NCBI GenBank assembly: GCA_033239005.1
Contig: BSQZ01000013.1
Coordinates: 12,343,282-12,407,281 of the forward strand
Length of the DNA stretch: 64,000 nucleotides
Origin: Lamellibrachia satsuma
Lineage: Eukaryota > Annelida > Polychaeta > Sabellida > Siboglinidae
Reading direction: 5' to 3'
A program made the position numbers and the translations under genes. Shown here piece after piece: positions 12,501-27,500 of this stretch. A model generated the notes under the pieces. It had not been told where the DNA came from. It saw only the letters and a program-made list of their open reading frames with translations, and ran no database searches. Position 1 is the stretch's first letter. Each line of letters opens with the position of its first letter.

Positions 12501-15500
12501 TCGTTGTCAGGTTGAACCATTGTCGTGCTCAGTACAGCACGATCTTTTGTTGCCACGTTCACAATGGCACTGCTTGGGCGCTCGGTGGGTTTGATAACTT
12601 TCGGTGATGGCGCAGTCCGAGGGGATTGAGGCTCGAGTGGAATCACTGCGATCTCTCTTGGTTTGACAGCCTCTTTCTGAAACAGCAACAACCACAGTGT
12701 AGTTAGTGCGGCTACACACGAGATAGGGCTAGATCAATATGTACATATTGATATTTAGTAATAACAAAAAATACCCATCCTCTGGATAACTTGGTAGTTC
12801 GTTGAAAGTTCGTATTTATTACGTAGAATTGTTTGTACTTAAACCATATACTGATCAGTATACTGATTATGTGCCAGAGAGCGCAACATGCACAAATAAG
12901 GCAGAGGCCCATTTATTTAACTTGGAACAATCGTCAAAAACATGCATAGTGTTGCAAACAATCTGCGAAGGGTAATTCTATGAGGAGTATGGTAACAGTG
13001 AGGTGAACTTTGAAAAAATATGTGTCATGGATACTTCCTGGGTTCACTGCTGAACCCCTGAAAATTTGACACCTGAGCTGTGAAGTGTCTAGAAGTACAC
13101 TGTACCATAACAAACACACATACTCTAGTTCGAATATACAGTATGATACTTAGTGTATTGGTGTGCATGGTGGCACTTTCTAATGTAGACTCTCGCAATG
13201 GCAGATGATGCAAATTCATACCAACTCTAATTTTGTTAACTGTTTTTATTTTCAAAGAATGAAAATCAAAATCTTGTTAATTATTTATTTGAGGATTCCT
13301 GTAGTCACTTAAAACATCAGATGACCAACACAAATGAAGGGTGTCTGTATGCTGATACACCTGAAATATCACACAGTAACACCACATATGTCCTACATCT
13401 ATGCCACAGATTGATGCGTTCCTTGTTGTCAGTTTAACTACATTTACAGCTGCCTCCTTAATTAGATTTTTCACACGTCTCATTTCAGACTCATTAAGCG
13501 AAAAAGCAAAGCTATCTTGTATCGACTTTAGCATGTAGCTCAGTTGTGCTAATCTGTTACTTACACTATAATAGTAACTTTTGGACAGCAGCTTAAGCAC
13601 TGCCCATGTGGGTTTTGGTAGACCGAGACCATTGGTTATGCAAGTGCATGACAGGTTTCTTCCATTTCCCTGCATGGGATCTGTTACTTCTTCCGGCATA
13701 GACACCAAGTAGACGAGACCAACAGCTTTTAGTGTCTCTTCCGAATGATACAGTCAAAGTGCGGTGAACAAAATTGCTCAAGTTTCAAAACGGCAGTAAG
13801 TGGACTGGAACCCGGTCCTCTCAATTGACAGAGTGTCTTTCGGAAGAGACACTAAAAGCTGTTGGTCCCTTCTATCTGGTGTTTATGCCGGGGGAAATAA
13901 GATCCCATGCAGGGAAATAGAAGAAACCTGTAATGGATTCAGTGCGCCTCATAGAGCTGGTGATCTGGATCTCTAAACTCAATATACTACCTCCCAGTTT
14001 AGCTGTATTCAGCCGTAAAGGGAGTATCCCATCAAGCATCAAGACAGTCGGGATCGATGCCAGTTTCCTTGAGTTGCCTGTACCAGACTGGTCGGATGCC
14101 TTCTTTCAAGAACAATGCAATGTAGGTTGACACAACAAGCTACTGAAGTGGAACAGGGAATGCCTGGTATTGAAGCAGACACAAATCAGTGGATAAATTA
14201 ATGAAGATTTGTGGTCGGTGTTCAGAAACAGTACTGAAACTGCCCGAAGTAGAGAGGGGTCATGCCAAAAACGTAATTCCTTCATCACACATAAATGGTG
14301 CCAACTTTCACATGACATTATTAGTCATGTGAACACACAGGATGATTCACGTTCCAGATAACAAAAACAGAATGTATGAACAATTTAATGATTTAATGAT
14401 AAAATACCAATGTACAACATATTGTATACAATCCAAAATTTTTTGATTTAATGATAAAATACCAATGTACAACATATTGTATACAATCCAAAATTCAATC
14501 CACATGTGTAAATAAAATAAGGCAACTACAAATGTTGTATTGTAAGCACACCAGGGGTCAATTACAATGTAATTAGAATTGAAATGCCAATACCAATTCC
14601 TCAATGGTAATTACTGTTTTGCTTTTTAAAAGTAATTGGTCAAAATAAATAAAGTGTAATATGTCACGTATATCATATACGTTTGCCATTATATACCATA
14701 ATATACAGAATTTAAATAAAGCTGCCTTAAAATAGATGTTATTTGTTGGCATTGAGTATGTCTATAGTTGCTCTGTTCACAAACTTTTATTTTGCTATGG
14801 AATTGATAACTGGAGTTGGAATTGATATTTTATAATTGAAATTTTTGAGGTGATACTGAAATTGGCATTTGTAACTGGATTTGGTAATTGGAATTGAACT
14901 GATATTATGTAATTGACCCAAAGTCTGACTGTAAGTAATACTAAGTACAAGAAACATAAATGCTATTAATCCAATCAGGTACATCTTTTTCTTTATGATT
15001 AGTTTTAGGTCTCAGGCAAAAATTTTACTTCAATATTTAATATATAATGTATAATAAATAACTTAATACATAACACACATTTAGTAAACAAACAATTGAC
15101 AGCACCTACACGACCAGAAGCTAACACAGTGGTCAAGAAAAGTCATGTCAACGAAGAACAGAGGTCAATGATTAGCATAGAGGTTGTATATATAATATAC
15201 TTACACATCTATTTATTAGAATTCTGTGTATCTAATGATATGCAATAATTGTACAGTTCGTTTAAGGTTTCATATTTACATAATTAAACATGTTACACAT
15301 TAAACATGTTACACATATCAAAACAAAAAAATAAATAAGGTTATATAATATAAGCAAGCATATGTTATGCAGTAATCAGTTACTGAGGTAAGACACGACT
15401 ACAAGTTTTACAAACAACATGGCACACAACACACAAGTTCAGTCCACATCTGTAATTGCCAAAAAAGTTAAATTTGTCACTCCCTTAGCTGTGACTTAAG

Positions 15501-18500
15501 CAAGATTCTTGCTGACTCTTGTATCTTATCTCGTTCGCGTTCTCGAGTGAAAATGACCAAAACCCAGATCATCAGGTGAATTTTCACAAACTAGTGTCAT
15601 GGCAGCTACGGGTGAGGGGCGGGAGAGACACGTGGAGACACCTGGAGAGCAACACAGACGTCAGTGAAGAGGTCAGAGCGACACAGCAATGCCACCTAGT
15701 GGTGCATGCAAAAATTACAAAAAAATTTCCCAACGAAGTTTAACAATCATTGTATTTGAAAGCCAGCCAAGAGGAAATTTGTGACTGCAATATTTTATAG
15801 ATAATGTGTTAGGTTTATTCAGCAATAATCAGTATGGGTAAATGGCATGATCTAATGTCAAGATTATGCTTTCCAGTGCATCATCATATGTACTGATTGT
15901 TTTAGTATAAATGTTGAAAAACTGCTTGATTTGTTATTACTATTTATGAGTCAGTCATTCCACCAGTAGTGCCAACACTGATGCCAGGTAATCTCGACAT
16001 GTGCAAAGGCATACCAGAGCACTACCACAAGGCATACCAAGGCACTACGCAATGCTAATGCAAAGACGTCAATGCCAAGAACATAGTGAATAATACAGGC
16101 CTGACCCCTTTACTTTAGTAGCACAACAAACGTACACCTATTGCACACAGACACTACATGTCTATTGCACACAGACACTACATGTCTATTGTATACAGAC
16201 ACTACATGTCTATTGCACACAGACACTACATGTCTATTGCACACAGATACTACACGTCTATTGCACACAGATACTACATAGTGAATAATACAGGCCTGAC
16301 CCCTTTACTTTAGTAGCACAACAAACGCACACCTATTGCACACAGACATTACATATCTACTGCATACAGACACTATATGTCTATTGCACACAGACACTAC
16401 GTCTATTGCACAATAGACACCACATGTCTACTGCACTCAAACATTACACGTCTATTGCATACAGACACTACATGTCTATTGCACACAGACACCACATGTC
16501 TAATGCACACAGACACTACGTCTATTGCACACAGACACTACATGTCTATTGCACACAGACACTACATGTCTATTGCACACAGACACTACACGTCTATTAA
16601 GCACTACACAGTAACAACACATAACACAACTACTACCGAGTAGGCCTACAACAACCAAAATCATGAGCACTTTAAATTATACAAGTAGCAGAGTGAACCA
16701 GTAATTATTTCAGGCTGTAGGAAAAGGGGAATGACCACAATTAAGATGGAAGGACTGTAAAAAGAGGATTGACAATAGGGAGAAGTGGAAAGGGATAACA
16801 GCTGGGGCTGTTCAGAGATACATGAATTGGCCTCACCCCTTTATAAAGGGAACATGTATAATTATCTCAATAGCATTTATATTACATGCCTTTTCTAGAG
16901 ACACAGATCAGCTTTGTAGTATTGTTGTTTAATTTTGTTTACTCTGCTTTCAGCAGAGCTTTAATTGTCCACATTGCAAACATAGAAAGTCTAGAAATGT
17001 ATGTATACATGAATGGCGTATTGTGGGAGATATCAGTGTTTAGTTACCTGTATGTCATAGTTGTCTGGTTCTGCCGTCTCTAGAAGTGTACCTCTCTCTG
17101 GCTTTGCTGGTTCTCCGGCTTCTAGAAGATAAGATAAAATTATATGAACATGTCTGTCATTAGATATTATGTCCAGTTCAACCAAGATTTCTATGTTACT
17201 ATAATCCAGCAAGAGTATGTATGTATGTAGTAACTATGTACGTGTGTATGTATGCTATGTTGCTACCCCTGGACGCTTTGCATCTCAGGTGCTAAACTTT
17301 CAGGGGTTCATGTATGACCCCATGAGGAGTCATCAGTTTAATTTTTCACCCCAGTATTACCCTTTCTATGAACAATCAAATTACTCTTTGTAGTTATTAC
17401 AAACAGTTGTCTGCAATGCTACACGAACAAATATGCACAATTGTTCACAACGTCAAACGTCTTTTCTACAAGTTACGTAACACAAGGGCAAGACACCGCT
17501 AGACGTGACTATAACTGCCAGTATTACATTGCAATTTCAAGAGTTCGATTCCCAGAAAATATCAATATATTGACTGGCAGCTCCAAGTTGCAAGGCATAG
17601 ACGGATATTTCTGTTATTATGTTTTGTGCATCCTGAAATTTTGTAAATACTATTATCATGACAGTCACTTATGAACTACCAAATTACCCTGCCTGGAGGA
17701 CGGGTATCTTTGCTAGTAGTAATAATGTTGCTGGTTATCAAATAGCATCAGTCAGTTACAGTAGGTTACCGTATGATAGTAGGTTACCGTATGATAATTA
17801 CCATGGTGAGGTTTGTGGGTTCGAGGGCTGTCCATCTTTGTCTGGCCATTTGGTGCTGGGGTGGTCAGTTTAGTGTCTGACTTGGAGTGGACGAATACAT
17901 TGTGGGCTCTTGTCTTCCCCTGCAACAATGAAGTGTTTCTACTGCATCACTCCAACACTCGTTGCTCAGAGCACGTTACACCTTACTCCCGGCAGACCTG
18001 TTGATGCAAACACCATTTCAACTTCTACTGAAGTATCCAGCCACGCTGCAATTGCTGCACAAAAGCTGTTCGTTCTTATAATTCCGTCACTGGCATTCCA
18101 CCACTACTGCCAGGTATTGATTTACACAGCTGAGTGAACTGAGGCAAAGTGGGATGAACAAAATTGCCCAAGTTTCTAAACAGTGGAGGTGGACTTGAAC
18201 TCGTTCTCTCGATCGACAGTCCAGTGTTCTCACTTCTGAGCCACTGCGCCCCCAGTCGACACCTACCATTACAATGACATGAATTAAATGGAAATCTTGG
18301 CTGCTATTGTCTGCTTCATGTTTTTTTATGAATCTGGTCAACATTTTATGATCTATTCTGATCTCTTGGGGCTGAACAAAAAGATTTTCTGAACTTAGAT
18401 CCCTTGGGGCTGAACCAAATGATTTTCTGAACTTTGATTCCTTGGGGCTGAACAAAAAAAGATTTCCTGAACTTAGATTCCTTGGGGCTGAACCAAAAGG

Positions 18501-21500
18501 TTTCCTGAGCTTACATCGACAACCAGTATCACCCCAGACTTGAGGGATAAACAGATCTGTTGGGGCTGAAACAAATGTCATTTTGTACTCTCGAGAAGTC
18601 ATGCTGATCTGTGACAAAGAAAGAAAATATACCCAGACTGAAGAATTCCTGCCTTGCTTCCCACCCACCCAGATAGACCTGTTAAAATGTCAATTTGTAC
18701 GTTGTCCCACTTCCTGTCTTGGTCGATGTGTTTCTGGGAACTAGATGCTCCCGCATTCAAACTTCAAAGAGCGTTTCCAAGAAATGCCTATCATTACCTG
18801 TCCGACCAGTGATGGCGGATCCACAACCAATTAAAGTTTAGTTCCAGTATGTAGGCCTCATAATTTCAAACTTGCAATCATATTTTTTAACACAGCAACT
18901 GAAAAATGAGCGTTTTTAGCAGGTCAACCTGCCAAGGATAGTGAGAAGACCCTTCCGGTGAGGATGACCCATCCTCACCTCCCACCTCGCCCTCACTTCC
19001 CACCCCACCCCCATACCTTGACACTGGATGCACTGGCACTACGGGCTGCGGCTGGCTTAGAACGCCCCGCCACTTCCACGCCCTGATGAATATGATGGGG
19101 AATCCCATCTATTGACCTCCGTTTCTTTTGGGACGTTCTAACTTGAAGCGTCTCCGATTCCTTCCCCTTGTGTGTTGCACCTTCCCCTGTATCCCTCCTT
19201 GATGCGGGAGGGGGATAAAGAGGAGCTCTATCCCCTTCATCTGAAACATTGTTGCATCAGAAATCATCAACAGATGAATAAAGACGGAATGCTGTGATAT
19301 TTTTATAATTTATTATTAATATTGTATTTTACACTTTTTATTTGTCTGAGTTAAAAATCTGATCATAGTTAATTTAAAGTAAGTTAAACAGTTAAAATAA
19401 ATAATTTGTTTAAAATACAAATAAACATCAGTTAAAAACAAGTTAAATGATACCCTGTAAGTTAAATAAATATGTTAAATAAATTAATTAAATAAATAAG
19501 TCAAATAAACTATTAAATTAATTTGATACATAAGATTTTAAGTGTTCAAACTGAGTTAATAACGTTTTTATTGAAATTCACACACAAGTCCAAAACATGA
19601 CTATGGTTTACATTGCAGAAACAAAAGTATGATTACATTAAGTTCTATTTCTAGTAAAACTTAGACCAACAATTCAGTAGAACCTCTGACGAACATGCCC
19701 TGCTCTATGATCAGCTTCCTTTCCCGACCGTTTTTTTCACTGACGGACTACATAGTAATACGACTACATACACTAATGGCCTCGTCAATGGTCATCAGTA
19801 AAACATAAAAAGCGGACAGGTAAATTTAAGCAAGTGAGCAAGTTAAATGTAATGAAAATATTCACTTGATCGTAACCGTTTACACACATGTATTACAATT
19901 ATTACATAAAACAACTACGATTATGATCACAATTACACACATATCATTTTATACTACAATTATGAAGACAGGTTACAATTACGTTCCATTACAGCCCAAC
20001 GCGAACCCAACTTACATTCATCCTTTGCAGTGCGTTTCCGTGTCACTTTGCTGTCACAACGTCCCTCGTTTGTGATGACGGTCACCTGGCGTGACCATAA
20101 ACACGACATGCTCCAGTATAAACAACTTAGTGTCCCATAATCATTGAATTCCTTTAATGACACTGTTTACATTTAGATTATACCCACTCAATCTTCAGTG
20201 AATTAATTTGTATGCAATGCTTAACTTGTAAGTCTAAAATTACACCTTAATTAATAAATTAATGTTGTAGGATAATTGCTGAGTAGCCATATGTATTTCC
20301 TTAGTTATTACAATAGGGATTTGTGCTATGTTTTGTAACCTATTTTATCAAAGGACTGTCAATATGTCCTGGTTGTGCTGCCATCTAGTGGTCAGTCATG
20401 AAGACATTCACAAAACACCACAAAACGAAAGTGAAAACAGTTGTGCACACACAAGTGGACTAACATATAACTATTAATAGACAATGTTGATAAGTCATAC
20501 AGCCAATGATGTAATAAATATGCTACAAGATTACAAAATGAGCATCAAGATTGTCAAAGGTTTGGCTTAGGCATACCATGAAGATGTATTCCGTGTCTGG
20601 CTTGAGTCGACGTACAGCATAATACAAGTCAGTGCCCGAATAGACGACCTCCCCGTTCACGCTGAGGTCATAGCGGGATATTCTTCCGAGGGGAACTTCG
20701 GGTGATTTCCATGACACTTGCAGTTCCTTGCGTCCCAAAACGAAGACTTCAGGCTTCGATGGAGCATGTGCCCCTGGAAGGAAATGTTTGCTCTTTAATA
20801 TATTTTTGGCAGCCAAATATTAAGATATAATTATATGCAAAGCAGATAAACAAACAACTGCTAGTTAATTCCTTCTTAAATCTTCATGCAATGTTCATGA
20901 CATATAAAACTTTAGTGTAATTTTTTATATACAGTAATAGCGTAATTAAATAGTAATTCCAAAATAATGAGCATAAAAATAATTCCTACTATGTTTAAAA
21001 ATACTGTATTATCAGAGTAAAAATATCCAACATTTGTGTACCTTGTTCCGACGTTGCTCCCACCACCGACACCCGAGTGCCTTTACCCTTGGATGTCGCA
21101 GCACAAACCTGGGGAGACATGGCACATTGTATGCTAAAATTTAAAGTGGGCAGATTTTATTAAAACCTTTCACAAGTCACCAATACTGGTTGGTTAGTTA
21201 GAAGACACAGAATTCTATTTGCAGAGTTGGGTTGAAATTATTGGGATGACCTCAAAACACCACTCTATGACAAACACTATGTGAAACCGATGTCATTTAA
21301 CTTTAGACCCCCCTTATACGAAACCTTGAAATACGTCAACCCATGAAAATGTCCTCGTCCGTCAGGCTGAAACCCTTGCATACTGTTCAAATTGAGCCAT
21401 AATAATGCAAACTGCCTGAAGTGCTCTAAGTCAACACCCACTAAAATTGTGATAAGAAAATAAACAATGCTTTTTCGATAAATATATTGATGCACAATGT

Positions 21501-24500
21501 TAGACAAACCAGCTGATAACCCCCCCCACCCTCCATGAAACAAATTATATGTACATGGAAGTTTTGTGATCATCCATAACGGCTTTAAGATTGTTAAATG
21601 ATTTACCAAAATCTCCTGTTTATTGCTGCCTCTATTACAGTTTCTGACCAGTGGCTAACCACTGTTACCTCCATTGACCACTCACAACACGATGATGTGA
21701 GAGGAAGACAAGGCAGTTATTTACCTGTAGTTCATAGGTAGTATTTGACTGCAGACCAGAGATGATTGCATTCAACTCACTTGTGTGTTCCACCATGCTT
21801 TTACCTGCAGCAAAATTCACGTCATACCATCTAAAATAAATCTTACCACATGTCAAGTGGATTTGATGTAGCCATAATAATAATATGTAGTCTTACATAG
21901 GACCGGTATCTGCCTAAAAAAGGTGATCATGACACTTACTACATTGCTAAAGCAAATATTTTGGGAGTCGCTAATGCAGCATCTGTGTTTTTTTACATTA
22001 AGACCATTGGCTCTGTGGGTTCACGGTCCACAGGGGTTTTTCCCATTTGTGTGGGATCTTTTACTTCCCCTGGAATAGACATCATTAGGACACATATTTC
22101 AATTTTACACAACTGTGCTAGTCCGAGAATAATATTGTAGCTACAAAAGAAACCATGAATAAAAAGCCACGGTAGAGTAAACAGCTCACTGGTCACTGTA
22201 CTTCACAACAGCTCACTGGTCACTGTACTTCACAACAGCTCACTGGTCACTGTACTTCACAACAGCTCACTGGTCACTGTACTTTACAACAGCTCACTGG
22301 TCACTGTACTTTACAACAGCTCACTGGTCACTGTACTTTACAACAGCTCACTGGTCACTGTACTTCACAACAGCTCACTGGTCACTGTACTTCACAACAT
22401 GCACAGAACTCACCATTGAAAACATAATATCCCTTAAGCACTCCGTTGGTTTTCAATGGTGGTTGCCAGCCTATCTTGAGCTGTGTTGTAGTAGACGCCA
22501 GCACTGTGATGTTTTCTGGCGGTCCAGGCACTGCCAACATCCACATAGTCATATCAATCTTTGTGTTGTATAAATTTAAATTTTTTTTGGAAAACTGACT
22601 TCATGCACAACTGTTTAATTAAACCTATTTTTAATCAGCCAATCAAAGAGCAGTGCAAACATTTCTGCATGACACAACTCTGTAGCATATCAACAATATT
22701 CTTCCAACTTCAGCAGTGATTCTTTTAATTCATTAAGTTTATTTTCATTTCTTGAACACTGCAGCATTTAATTAAGCACAATAAATGTTGTAAAAACCAT
22801 GTGAAAATATAAATATGGTTATTTATCTTAAAAATTCTAAACCTATAGCACAACTGATAACATGTGCAAACACACATGCATGAATACATGTATTGGGTTG
22901 ATCAGGAGAAACATAACATACGATGAAAAAAGCTAATTATACCTCTGTATAAAGCAACAGTCAGGCTTCATTTAGAATACTGTACACAAGCTTGGAGATG
23001 ATATCGTAAGGATATAGATAAGCTTGAACACAGAGCAACTAAAATGATTCCAGAACTGAGAGACCTTAGTTATGACGAACGTCTAAAAGACTGTGGTTTA
23101 ACAAATCTAGGGACAAGTAGGTTAAGAGTAGATCAAATTGAAGTTTTAAGGATATTGAATGGGCATGAAAATAGTGATAGAAATATGCTTTTCTCACTCA
23201 AGAAAGATTGTAGAACTAGAAGACATTAGGTAACATTAGTCAAGGATCAGTGTAGATTGGATATCAGGAAGTACTCGTTCTCTCATAGGACAATCAATGA
23301 ATGGAACAAATTGTCTACAGATTGTGTAACTGTTAGCAGCATGAATATGTTTAAAAACAAGGTTGACACATATCTCAAGAGGGCGGATAAAAAAATAGAT
23401 GAAAAATTTTGTATTTTCGATTAGCCAAGTTGTCCACGAACGCAAGCATGCACAAATACTTTGTAGTTTTCTTAATGAGGATTTTGTCACAAATTGTTTT
23501 TCTGAACGATAAAGACACCATCTTTTGGTGACATCCCATTTACTTTAACAAGATCTTTTCTTTTTTAGTTATGCTAGCTAAGTAACAAACCAGGAAGTAA
23601 CAAACCAGTAAGTAACAAACCAGGAAGTAACAAACCAGTAAGTAACAAACCAGGAAGTAACAAACCAGGAAGTAACAAACCAGTAAGTAACAAACCAGGA
23701 AGTAACAAACCAGTAAGTAACAAACCAGGAAGTAACAAACCAGGAAGTAACAAACCAGGAAGTAACAAACCAGGAAGTAACAAACAAAAACTTTCATCAA
23801 AATTATCGTAGATTCCACATAATTTTACATTATTGCTTTGTGTTAAGATTCCACTTTCTCAGCATCGTAATGCTGGCGTAATATGCAGATGCACTGTCGC
23901 CATAGAAGCGTACCATTTTCCTCTGTTACCACAGTAACAGAGTCACTGAATGGACTGTCATCCCCCTCGGTCGACGCTCGTATCTTGAAGCTGTACTGTG
24001 TGCAAGGCTCGAGGTGAGAGACCGTGTGGCACAGTTCCTTGCCGTAGTAGACGTGTCTTGAACCTGACACACAAAACCAAGGAATAAAATAACTTTATTT
24101 GTTTGTCATGAACACAATTTTATCCTTTATATCTTTCCACTTTTGGGGGCAGTTGAGAGAACTGATATTTAACTGTACATTCTGTCAGACCAAGTAATAG
24201 CATTAATAACAATGCAGCATTTGTCTCCGCCATAAATCTGGCAGCTTTGACCATTCAAAGGTAAGTTACAATGCTAAAACTTATATACATGAATTTTACG
24301 TAACGGAAAGGATACAAAGATGTTTAAAATATTAAAGTAATATTTAAAAATAACATTAAAATACTACTTAAAATAAGCTAAAAGTTAATACAAACAGTTC
24401 AAAGTTAATACTAAAATGTTTGTGTCATTGCGATAAAAGCGGCACGATTCCATAACAGGAATAAATGCCAAAAAAATTTATTTTAAAGAAAAAATGCACA

Positions 24501-27500
24501 CTTAAATAGAACAATCGTAGGCTGCATATCACAATATAAATATTCTACTTTTAATTATAGCTATCCCACTATCAATGAAGCTGCAGTAAAACTAATCATA
24601 AAACTCACCTGTCCCTATAAAATTATCTGAAGTTAAGTCAGGACAGGAACAGGATAATATTGAATTATTAATCAAGAATATGAAGGAGAATAAAACAAGA
24701 AGACGTTAGAGGATATTGAATAATATCAGATATAAGGTTTGAGGTGGTCCCTTATTGACGGAACATCCTTCAAGGAAGCTCAAGACAAAATACTGTTTAA
24801 ATGGTGCTAACTGATCACAATCGCAATATCGTGATCGCGATGCAAAGTTGTGTTTACAGTGTGTTAGCCATCAGGATTACAATCGCGATCAAAGATGGAC
24901 ATCACATCAGACCTACGCTGTTCAATACAATGATCAACAACGGCTTGGGATCGCGATCACAAACCGTTTACATGACATACTTTGATAATGATACACGCTC
25001 GATCGTGCTCCACCTCTGAAACAGGATTAAACTGATCATGATCATTTTAATCCCAAACTGTTTATAGTGCAAAATTATCGGGATTACGATCACAATCCGA
25101 CTCAATCGTGATAATTTAGCGTCCTGTAAACAGGATAAAATGACATGGGATGCCTCAAAGTGAGGAGGGGGACATGACGTCATCAATATTCACCTTCATA
25201 AAGGTGATACATGACATCAAATTTGCATTTTGTCTTGCTTTCTTCCCAAGAAACCTCTACTTCATGAGGACCTGAAACTGGACATACATTGAATGGTCAG
25301 TGGCTTTTATTATTACTATTATAGACAAGTGTCCACCTCTCTGGTGGCTTGAAACTGGACACACACTGACTGTATACTACAATATTTGTTCTGCAGAGAG
25401 AACGTGATAAAATTATATGAACTGCGCATAAACTGATCGTGAAACCATTTAAAATAAACATGCATTAATCTAAATGACCTAAATAATAATAGCATATTAA
25501 GTTATTAAAACATGCACAAAGATAAAGTTAATAATAATATTAACTAATTTTGGACGCCTCATCTGATAAATTTATATTTTAACATACCACAGTACTCTGA
25601 GTGAGTAAGTTTTTATACTAACAAAAACAAAACGTGACAGGTAAAATTTGATTTGGAGTAAAATAATAATATTTACCCTCAGCAGACGGGGCAGAAGGTT
25701 TACTTAACCGCTTCAGTATGTTCAATGTTTGGAGAACCTCGTCTCGAAGATCACAACTGAGTTCTTCGGACCTACATTCAATGGCCTGTGCACAACCACA
25801 GACACATTTGTTTAGAATTAGTCACACAATACACATTTTGTCAAATTATGACTGCTTCATTAATTAACTAACTGCAGCTTGTATCTATCAAAGTGTTATA
25901 ATCATGTTTATTGAAAGTTTAATTACTGTAACTTAAGGCCAACTAAAAAAAGAAACTTGTTTCTTGTCCCCACCTTCTTTTTCGCCATTGCCTCATTTTT
26001 TATTATTTACTATTGAAAAAAGAAATTATGTCTTATTTTTTTTCAAAGTAAATTAACTTCAGCATATCAAATATAAAGTGAATTTGCTGTTTGTGAGTAA
26101 AACCCAAAGGTTGTATTAAAACATAAATATATTAAATACTGTGCTTGTTTCTTGTTTGACATGACAGCAATCTTTGAAAAAAATGTGTAAGAAACCTGGC
26201 TCATTTTTGAAATTCTATCTCTGACAAATGGCATTTTTCCAGATATCAATGAAACTGTACAGGTAAACATGTTAATTTAGTCAGCATAAAACATAAAATA
26301 GTTGTTGCTATGCAGACATATTTCTACACATCTAGAGAAAAGGTGTAACAACTTGAATTGTCACAGTGGACATTTGATACAATGTGAGTAATGTTTCACA
26401 TTTGTTGCACAATGAGTGTAAAAACATGCATTTGTTACAGTGGACATTTGATACAATGTGAGGAATATTTCAAATCTGTTGTAATGACTGTAACAACATG
26501 CACTGATAGTATACATTTGATACAATGTAAGTAATGTTTCACATTTGTTACAATGAGTGTAACAACATTAATTTGTTACAGTAGATATTTGATATAATGT
26601 AATGTTTCACATTTGTTACAAAGGGTTAACAACATGCATTTGTGACAATGGACATTTGATTCAATGTGAGTAATGTTTCACATTTGTTGCAATAAGTGTA
26701 ACAACATGCATTTGTTACAGTGGACATTTGATACAATGTGTTTCACATTTGTGACAGTGGGTGTAACACCATGCATTTGTTAGAGAACATTTGACACAAT
26801 GTAGGTTTTACATTTGATACAATGTAGGTTTTACATTTGATACAATGTGTGTAAGAGCATGCATTCAAATGCATACATTTTATCACAATGAATGTAACAA
26901 CATGCAATCAACAACAGATAGTGGGTAGTTCAATAGATTGCATGCCATATGTTGAACATACATCCAGTTGATGGTGCATAAAATAGTGCCTTATAATTTC
27001 ATGTAGCTCACGTTTTTATTTGAAGTTGTTGTATCTAAATGAAATAAGATGAAATAGACATTGTTCATTATTTCTTGCAAAAACATCTGATGGTATGTAA
27101 CACATAAAGTAATCTTACAAAACAAGAGGTCTTCTGTGATGGTCTAACTCAGGTGTTCCAGGCTGAACAACAACAAGCCATTGAATGTTCTTATTCGATA
27201 CGTCTTAATAGTAAAACAATATATTTTAGAATATATTTCCTCGGCAAATCCTGTAAAACGAGTCTTTTGGCAGATTTAGAATTTTACAATGCACATATTT
27301 CTTGGAATAATTAGTTGTCTAATTAATATCCAGTAGTCATGCAACTGACCAAAATGTTACAACTCCCTCTACATTTAGGTTCAAGTTGATTCAAATCTTT
27401 AGAGCCCAATTAGCTCAAGTAATATGTGCAGTCAGTTTAACATGTGCATACTTTTATTAAAATCATTGAAACAATTGACTTTGATCATTAGATAACTTGC

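Larger units (their letters stand above)
12677..17047. other. Intron 18, containing SINE pieces and arrays
   Basis: About 4.4 kb between exons 18 and 19. It holds two opposed SINE bodies near 13.7 kb, a 55-bp duplication at 14.4 kb and a 24-bp array at 16.1-16.6 kb. I see no further exon between them. Confidence 0.5.

Noticed and set aside
18087..18514. Long extension of exon 17 through the 40-bp array (SAPRDLSSENLF repeats)
   Set aside because: The strong donor at 18515 and the frame match to exon 18 favour the short form. The unequal 39/41-bp units shift frame between copies. A longer form remains possible.
22977..23227. Functional reverse transcriptase
   Set aside because: Only the C-terminal tail is present and it holds stop codons. 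It is a truncated LINE copy.
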